A stretch of 64,000 nucleotides of DNA from positions 186,001-250,000 of the forward strand of contig NZ_JAJNDA010000007.1 in assembly GCF_021026295.1 (NCBI RefSeq), written 5' to 3'. The notes below the pieces were generated by a model. The model saw only the letters and a list, made by a program, of their open reading frames with translations, was not told the DNA's origin and made no database searches. A program made the translations under genes and the position numbers. The stretch is from Actinomycetospora soli. Lineage in GTDB: Bacteria; Actinomycetota; Actinomycetes; Mycobacteriales; Pseudonocardiaceae. Positions 60,243 through 64,000 of this stretch are shown here, piece by piece. How positions within the stretch are numbered: the stretch's first letter is position 1; every line of letters starts with the position of its first letter.

Positions 60243-62056
60243 CGGCCCACGGCCCCTCGGACCGAGCCCGCCGTCGTCAGCCGCTCGCGCGCCGCGGCGG
60301 AGTCCACCCCGGCGAGCAGGGACACGACCGCGGCGGCGACGTCGTCGCCCGCGGCCCGCAGCGCGGCGCGGGCCGCGTCCTCGTCCACCCCGGCGGCGTC
60401 GCGCACGATCCGCTCGGCGCGGCGGCGCAGCTTCGCGTTCGTCACGCGCACGCCGACCATCCACGGCCCGTAGGTCGCGCCGGACCGGACCATGGCCGCC
60501 GTCGTCAGCGTGTTCAGGGCGATCTTCTGCGCCGTCCCGGCAGCCAGGCGGGTCGAGCCCGCCAGCACCTCCGGGCCGGTGACCAGCTCGATCGCGACGT
60601 CTGCCAGCGCCGCTATCGGGCTCCCGGCCGTGTTCACGACGGCGACCGTGGTCGCCCCGAGCGCGCGGGCCGCGGTCAGCGCGCCGAGCACGTACGGCGT
60701 CCGGCCCGAGGCGGCGACGCCCACGACGACGTCGTCGGGCCCGACCAGGGCGTCCTCGACGTCCGCGCGCCCCGCCGCGTCGTCGTCCTCCGCGCCCTCG
60801 ACGGCCGCGTCCGCCGCGTCCCGGCCGCCCGCGAGCAGGGCGATCGCGCGGGACGGGTCGAGCCCGAAGGTCGGCGGCAGCTCCGCGGCGTCCTGCATCG
60901 CGAGGCGTCCGGACGTCCCGGCGCCGGTGTAGACCAGTCGCCCGCCCCGCCGGAACGCCGCGCCGAGGAGGTCGGCGGCGTGGGCGAGGTGCGCCGTGGT
61001 CGCGGCGACCGCACCGGGGGCAGCGGACTGCCCGTCGACCAGGCGCGCGACGAGGTCGTGGGTGGGCAGCGCGTCGAGCTGCTCGGACCCGGGCCGGACA
61101 CCCTCGGTGGGGAGGCGGTCGGTGTCGGCGGCGGGGCCCGTCCCGGGGTCCCGTTCCCGACGACGGGTCACGGCCGGTTCGTGCGCGGTGGTCGCGTCCG
61201 CGGCGAGGGCGACCAGGCCGTCGAGCGCGTCGCCGCGGGGCTCGTGCAGGGGCAGGCCGGCGGCGCGCACCCGGTCGGCGAGCGGCCCGGCGAGCCCGCC
61301 GACGAGGGCCACCCCCGGTGCCGGCCATGCGTCACTGCCGGCACCGGACGCCAGGGGAGCCACATCGTCGGCAGGGCCGGCCGCCGCCGCCCGCGCCGTC
61401 GCCACGAGGTCCGCCACCGCCGCGTCCACGATCCGCCCCGCCACGGCGTCACCCGCGTCGGCCGCCTCCAGCACGGCCGGCGCGAACGCGGCGAGCTCGG
61501 CGGGCGTGCCGGGCCGCGCGGCGAGCACGTCGCGCGCCGGGCCCGCCAGCGTCGTCGCGGGCCCCGACCCCTCGAGGGCGCGCAGGGCCGCGCGCAGGCC
61601 CTGCTGCCCGATCGTCGCGCCGCCGCCGGCGTCGCCGAGGAGCAGCCCGTGCCCGTCGACGCGGCGCACCGTCCCGGCGTCGTCGACCCCGAGCGCCACC
61701 GCCCCCGTCCCGACCGCCAGCACCACGCCCGCCCCGTGCGCGCCGAACGCGCCCGCGTGCCAGGCGACGACGTCGGACGTCACGGCGACGGCGTCCGGGT
61801 CGTGACCGTCCCAGCCGGCGGTCAGGGCCTCGGCCAGCTCGACCGCCGCCGCGGGCCGCGTCAGCGCCCCGGGCACGCCCACGGCCAGCGTCCAGGGCGG
61901 CGCCGGCGGCGTGCCCACGGCCCCACGCAGCACCGCGGCCACCCCGGTGGCGCCGCCGGGGTCGCCGAGACCGGCGCCCGTCGTCGTCGGGAAGCGCCGA
62001 TCGCCGACCGCGACGCGGGCCCCCGAGCGACCCAGGTCGACCGCGACCACCGTCAT
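60239..62056 (-). CDS. murQ: Fused amino-sugar kinase - MurNAc-6-P etherase (MurQ)
   Basis: Single 605-aa protein. Residues 1 to about 295 are a BadF/BadG-type kinase: VAVDLGRSGARVAVG, VLAVGTGAVALG and GLLLGDAGGGATIGQQGL. Residues about 310-605 are a full-length MurQ: RLVYTGAGTSGRLAMQDAAELPPTFG with the SIS phosphate site, and IALNTLTTAAMVRSGATYG. The first half should phosphorylate free GlcNAc or MurNAc, the second cleaves the lactyl ether of MurNAc-6-P to GlcNAc-6-P. Most MurQ are free-standing. The linker (about 296-301) is encoded by a dispersed-repeat copy. ATG overlaps the GntR stop. Confidence 0.9.
   Translation of the reverse strand: MTVVAVDLGRSGARVAVGDRRFPTTTGAGLGDPGGATGVAAVLRGAVGTPPAPPWTLAVGVPGALTRPAAAVELAEALTAGWDGHDPDAVAVTSDVVAWHAGAFGAHGAGVVLAVGTGAVALGVDDAGTVRRVDGHGLLLGDAGGGATIGQQGLRAALRALEGSGPATTLAGPARDVLAARPGTPAELAAFAPAVLEAADAGDAVAGRIVDAAVADLVATARAAAAGPADDVAPLASGAGSDAWPAPGVALVGGLAGPLADRVRAAGLPLHEPRGDALDGLVALAADATTAHEPAVTRRRERDPGTGPAADTDRLPTEGVRPGSEQLDALPTHDLVARLVDGQSAAPGAVAATTAHLAHAADLLGAAFRRGGRLVYTGAGTSGRLAMQDAAELPPTFGLDPSRAIALLAGGRDAADAAVEGAEDDDAAGRADVEDALVGPDDVVVGVAASGRTPYVLGALTAARALGATTVAVVNTAGSPIAALADVAIELVTGPEVLAGSTRLAAGTAQKIALNTLTTAAMVRSGATYGPWMVGVRVTNAKLRRRAERIVRDAAGVDEDAARAALRAAGDDVAAAVVSLLAGVDSAAARERLTTAGSVRGAVGR
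61153..61169. repeat. Dispersed repeat at the kinase-MurQ joint
   Basis: GTTCCCGACGACGGGTC contains the exact 15-bp core. On the coding strand it encodes TRRRE in the linker of the fusion. Confidence 0.75.
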
Positions 62057-62802
62057 CGGGGATCCGTGGAGATCATGACGGCGGCCGGGACCGTGGCGTC
62101 GCCGGGCGGGATGATGTCCATCTCGATGAGGTACCGGTCGCCGCGCGCGAACGACTCGACCCGCTCGATCACCTCGCCGCGGTGGTCCCGCGACGTCCGG
62201 ACGAACTGCAGCGCGGCCGAGCCGGCGGGCACCCCGAGCAGCTCCGCGTCCCGCGCCGCGAGCACCACGGGCGCCACCGACTGCGTCCCGGAGCGGATCC
62301 GGCGGTCGAAGCGCTCGGCGAGGATCTCGTAGTAGGAGGACGGGCCGTCGAGGTCGTCGCCGGTGAGGCCGGGGACGCGGGCGGCCGGGACGTGCAGGGT
62401 CTCGAGGGTCATGGGCTCGCCGTCCGCGAGCCGGACGCGGCAGACCCGCAGCACCGGTTCCCCGCCGGGCATCTCCAGCCGGGCGGCGAGGTCGGTGTCG
62501 GCGATGACGGTGTCCCACCACAGCAGGCGCGACGACGGCTCCAGGCCGCGGCGGCGCATGTCGTCGCCGAAGGAGGTGGCCATGAGCGGCTGCGCGACGG
62601 CTGGGCGGCGCACGAACGTGCCCGCGCCGTGGCGCCGCTCGACGATGCGGCGGGCCATGAGCTCCTCGAGCGCCTTGCGCACGGTCGCCCGGGAGACCCC
62701 GAACCGGGTGGACAGCTCCCGCTCACCTGGGAGCATGGCGCCCGGACCGAGTTCGGCGCACAGCGCGGCGACCTTGGCGCCCACTTCCGTCGATCGTGTC
62801 AC
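62053..62802 (-). CDS. GntR/HutC-family regulator of the amino-sugar operon
   Basis: GntR-family repressor of 249 aa, DasR/NagR-like. The wHTH is at about residues 15-70 (PGERELSTRFGVSRATVRKALEELMARRIVERRHGAGTFV). The UTRA effector domain covers about 85-240 (RLLWWDTVIADTDLAARLEMPGGEPVLRVCRVRLADGEPMTLE) and in this family binds GlcN-6-P or GlcNAc-6-P. GTG at 62802 is preferred; another at 62808 is possible. Its stop overlaps the kinase-murQ start (ATGA). Confidence 0.9.
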   Translation of the reverse strand: MTRSTEVGAKVAALCAELGPGAMLPGERELSTRFGVSRATVRKALEELMARRIVERRHGAGTFVRRPAVAQPLMATSFGDDMRRRGLEPSSRLLWWDTVIADTDLAARLEMPGGEPVLRVCRVRLADGEPMTLETLHVPAARVPGLTGDDLDGPSSYYEILAERFDRRIRSGTQSVAPVVLAARDAELLGVPAGSAALQFVRTSRDHRGEVIERVESFARGDRYLIEMDIIPPGDATVPAAVMISTDPR

Positions 62803-62811
62803 CGGCACGGG

Positions 62812-62827
62812 AGAGGTATAGACCTCT
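62812..62827. promoter_or_regulatory. DasR-like operator 1
   Basis: AGAGGTATAGACCTCT is a near-palindrome and matches the DasR consensus AGTGGTCTAGACCACT at 13 of 16 positions. It lies just upstream of the GntR start. Confidence 0.75.
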
Positions 62828-62842
62828 GATCCGTGTGAATCA

Positions 62843-62858
62843 AGAGGTCCGTACCTTT
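62843..62858. promoter_or_regulatory. DasR-like operator 2
   Basis: AGAGGTCCGTACCTTT, a weaker copy exactly 31 bp (about three helical turns) after operator 1. Confidence 0.6.
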
Positions 62859-62881
62859 CGCGGCGCGGCAGAATCGGTGCC

Positions 62882-63445
62882 GTGGAGATCGTCCGGCTCG
62901 TCGTGTCGCGGGAGCACGCGTACCTCGGTCGCCCCTCCGACGGCCCGGCCCGGGTGGACACCGTCGAGCCGTCGTCGATCGAGCTCCGGGCCGGCTTCGG
63001 CGTGGTGGGCGACCGCTACGCCGGCCGGGCCGCCCACCGCGACGCGGCCCTGACGATCGTCGCCGCGGAGGCGATCGAGTCCGTCGCGGCCGAACTCGGC
63101 GTGCCGCCGTTCGACCCGGTGCTCCTGCGTCGCACGGTGGTCACGCGGGGCCTCGACGTCGAGCGGCTCCGCGGCACCGACGTGCTCCTCGACTCCGGCG
63201 ACGGCCCGGTCCTGCTCGGCGGCCGCCGCCCCGCCGCCCCGTGCGGATGGATGGACGCCGTGCTCGCTCCCGGCGCCCACGCCCTGCTGCGCGGCCGCGC
63301 CGGGGTGCGCTTCGCCGTCCTCGGGTCCGGCACCCTGCGCGTCGGGCCGTTGTCGGTCTCCTTCCCGACGACGGCCGGGGGACTGTTCGACGAGGAGGTC
63401 CTGCTCGACCCGGCGCGGGCCGCCGTCGGGAGTCGACGGCGCTGA
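62882..63445 (+). CDS. MOSC-domain protein
   Basis: 187-aa protein with the MOSC fold of molybdenum cofactor sulfurase-like enzymes. GFGVVGDRYAGRAAHRDAALTIVAAEAIE and LRRTVVTRGLDVERLRG are typical, and the conserved Cys appears in AAPCGWMD. Such proteins (YiiM group) transfer sulfur or support N-hydroxylated compound reduction. GTG at 62882, divergent from the GntR gene. A near-copy of the dispersed repeat lies in its 3' part (63362-63376). Confidence 0.87.
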   Translation: MEIVRLVVSREHAYLGRPSDGPARVDTVEPSSIELRAGFGVVGDRYAGRAAHRDAALTIVAAEAIESVAAELGVPPFDPVLLRRTVVTRGLDVERLRGTDVLLDSGDGPVLLGGRRPAAPCGWMDAVLAPGAHALLRGRAGVRFAVLGSGTLRVGPLSVSFPTTAGGLFDEEVLLDPARAAVGSRRR

Positions 63446-63571
63446 CCGGCTCACGAACCGTGTCCGCCGGGAACCGGGCATCGGCGGGTCGAGGTCCTGC
63501 CGCGGGCGTCCGATCCCTGCTACGGTCCCGAGTGGTTGCATGATGCAACTCCTCACCTGGGGGAGCCTCGG

Positions 63572-64000
63572 ATGTCGGACACCACCTGCCACATGTCGGT
63601 CTCGCTCGACGGGTTCGCCGCCGGGCCCGACCAGGCCCGCGACAACCCGCTCGGGACGCGCGGGGTCGAGGTGCACGGCTGGCACATCGGCGACCCGCGC
63701 GCGACGGAGGCCGACGAGACCGCCACCGGGTGGCTCATGCGCCCGCGCGGCGCCTATGTCATGGGGCGGAACATGTTCGGCCCGGTCCGGGGCGAGTGGG
63801 ACGAGGACTGGCGCGGCTGGTGGGGCGACGAGCCGCCGTACCACGCGCCGGTGTTCGTGCTGACCCACCACGCGCACGCGCCGATCGAGATGGCGGGCGG
63901 GACGACGTTCCACTTCGTCACCGACGGGTTCGACGCCGCCTACGCGCAGGCGTGCGAGGTGGCGGGCGACCGGGGCGTGGACATCGCCGGTGGGGCGTCG
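63572..64000 (+). CDS. Dihydrofolate reductase-family (RibD-C) protein, 3' truncated by window
   Basis: RibD C-terminal/DHFR-fold reductase, first 143 residues visible. It begins CHMSVSLDGFAAGP, with WLMRPRGAYVMGRNMFG and YHAPVFVLTHHAHAPIEMAGGTTFHFVTDG, ending in DIAGGAS at the window edge. The family reduces pterin- or flavin-like substrates with NADPH; many members are of unknown role. ATG at 63572. Confidence 0.88.
   Translation, partial: MSDTTCHMSVSLDGFAAGPDQARDNPLGTRGVEVHGWHIGDPRATEADETATGWLMRPRGAYVMGRNMFGPVRGEWDEDWRGWWGDEPPYHAPVFVLTHHAHAPIEMAGGTTFHFVTDGFDAAYAQACEVAGDRGVDIAGGAS

Overview
The window is high-GC actinobacterial DNA, most likely from a Pseudonocardiales genome (Pseudonocardia or Actinomycetospora type; the genus is inference). 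Supporting this are many GTG starts, an SsgA-like protein, a WhiB-like protein, a LexA-boxed DUF222/HNH gene, an ECF sigma factor with a zinc-binding anti-sigma factor, a DesA3-type desaturase pair and a pSAM2/pMEA-type integrative element. No rRNA, CRISPR array or phage structural gene was seen.

Layout. 1-1.4 kb: end of a pqq operon (pqqD, pqqE). 1.4-31.4 kb: chromosomal metabolism and housekeeping: cation exchanger, PEP carboxylase, glutathionyl-hydroquinone reductase, ThDP enzyme, FKBP, LuxR-type regulator, exonuclease III, a Ski2-like helicase, a KhtT/KhtU-like K+/H+ antiporter pair, an OYE-family reductase, an SOS-boxed HNH nuclease, a quinone reductase, OsmC, IclR, a tRNA cluster (Val-Cys-Gly), an SsgA-like protein and a sigma/anti-sigma pair.

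31.4-43.2 kb: an 11.7-kb actinomycete integrative and conjugative element (AICE) inserted in tRNA-Val(CAC) and bounded by a 50-bp direct repeat. Its leftward operon runs pra - wbl - tra(FtsK) - two small ORFs - xis - int with overlapping stops and starts. Opposite it is an HTH regulator behind an array of five GGGAC-type operator motifs. Next comes a visibly low-GC cargo block (unknown 467-aa-frame protein, Nudix hydrolase, unknown 252-aa protein), then a HUH replication initiator coupled to an HD hydrolase, a candidate origin region and a membrane-anchored protein beside attR.

43.2-64 kb: chromosome again: SGNH hydrolase, TetR/P450 pair, BLUF photoreceptor, MarR, a CvpA/FHA/FHA operon and a ferredoxin reductase/DesA3 operon. 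Last is a tightly overlapping leftward cell-wall amino-sugar recycling operon: GntR regulator, fused sugar kinase-MurQ, AnmK, NagA, SIS-type deaminase/isomerase and an SSS transporter, preceded by two DasR-like operators.

Two things run across the window. A 15-22 bp dispersed repeat built on ACCCGTCGTCGGGAA occurs in intergenic gaps, at two regulator starts and exactly at the kinase-MurQ fusion joint, and is absent from the AICE. Three unusually long inverted repeats lie in intergenic DNA.
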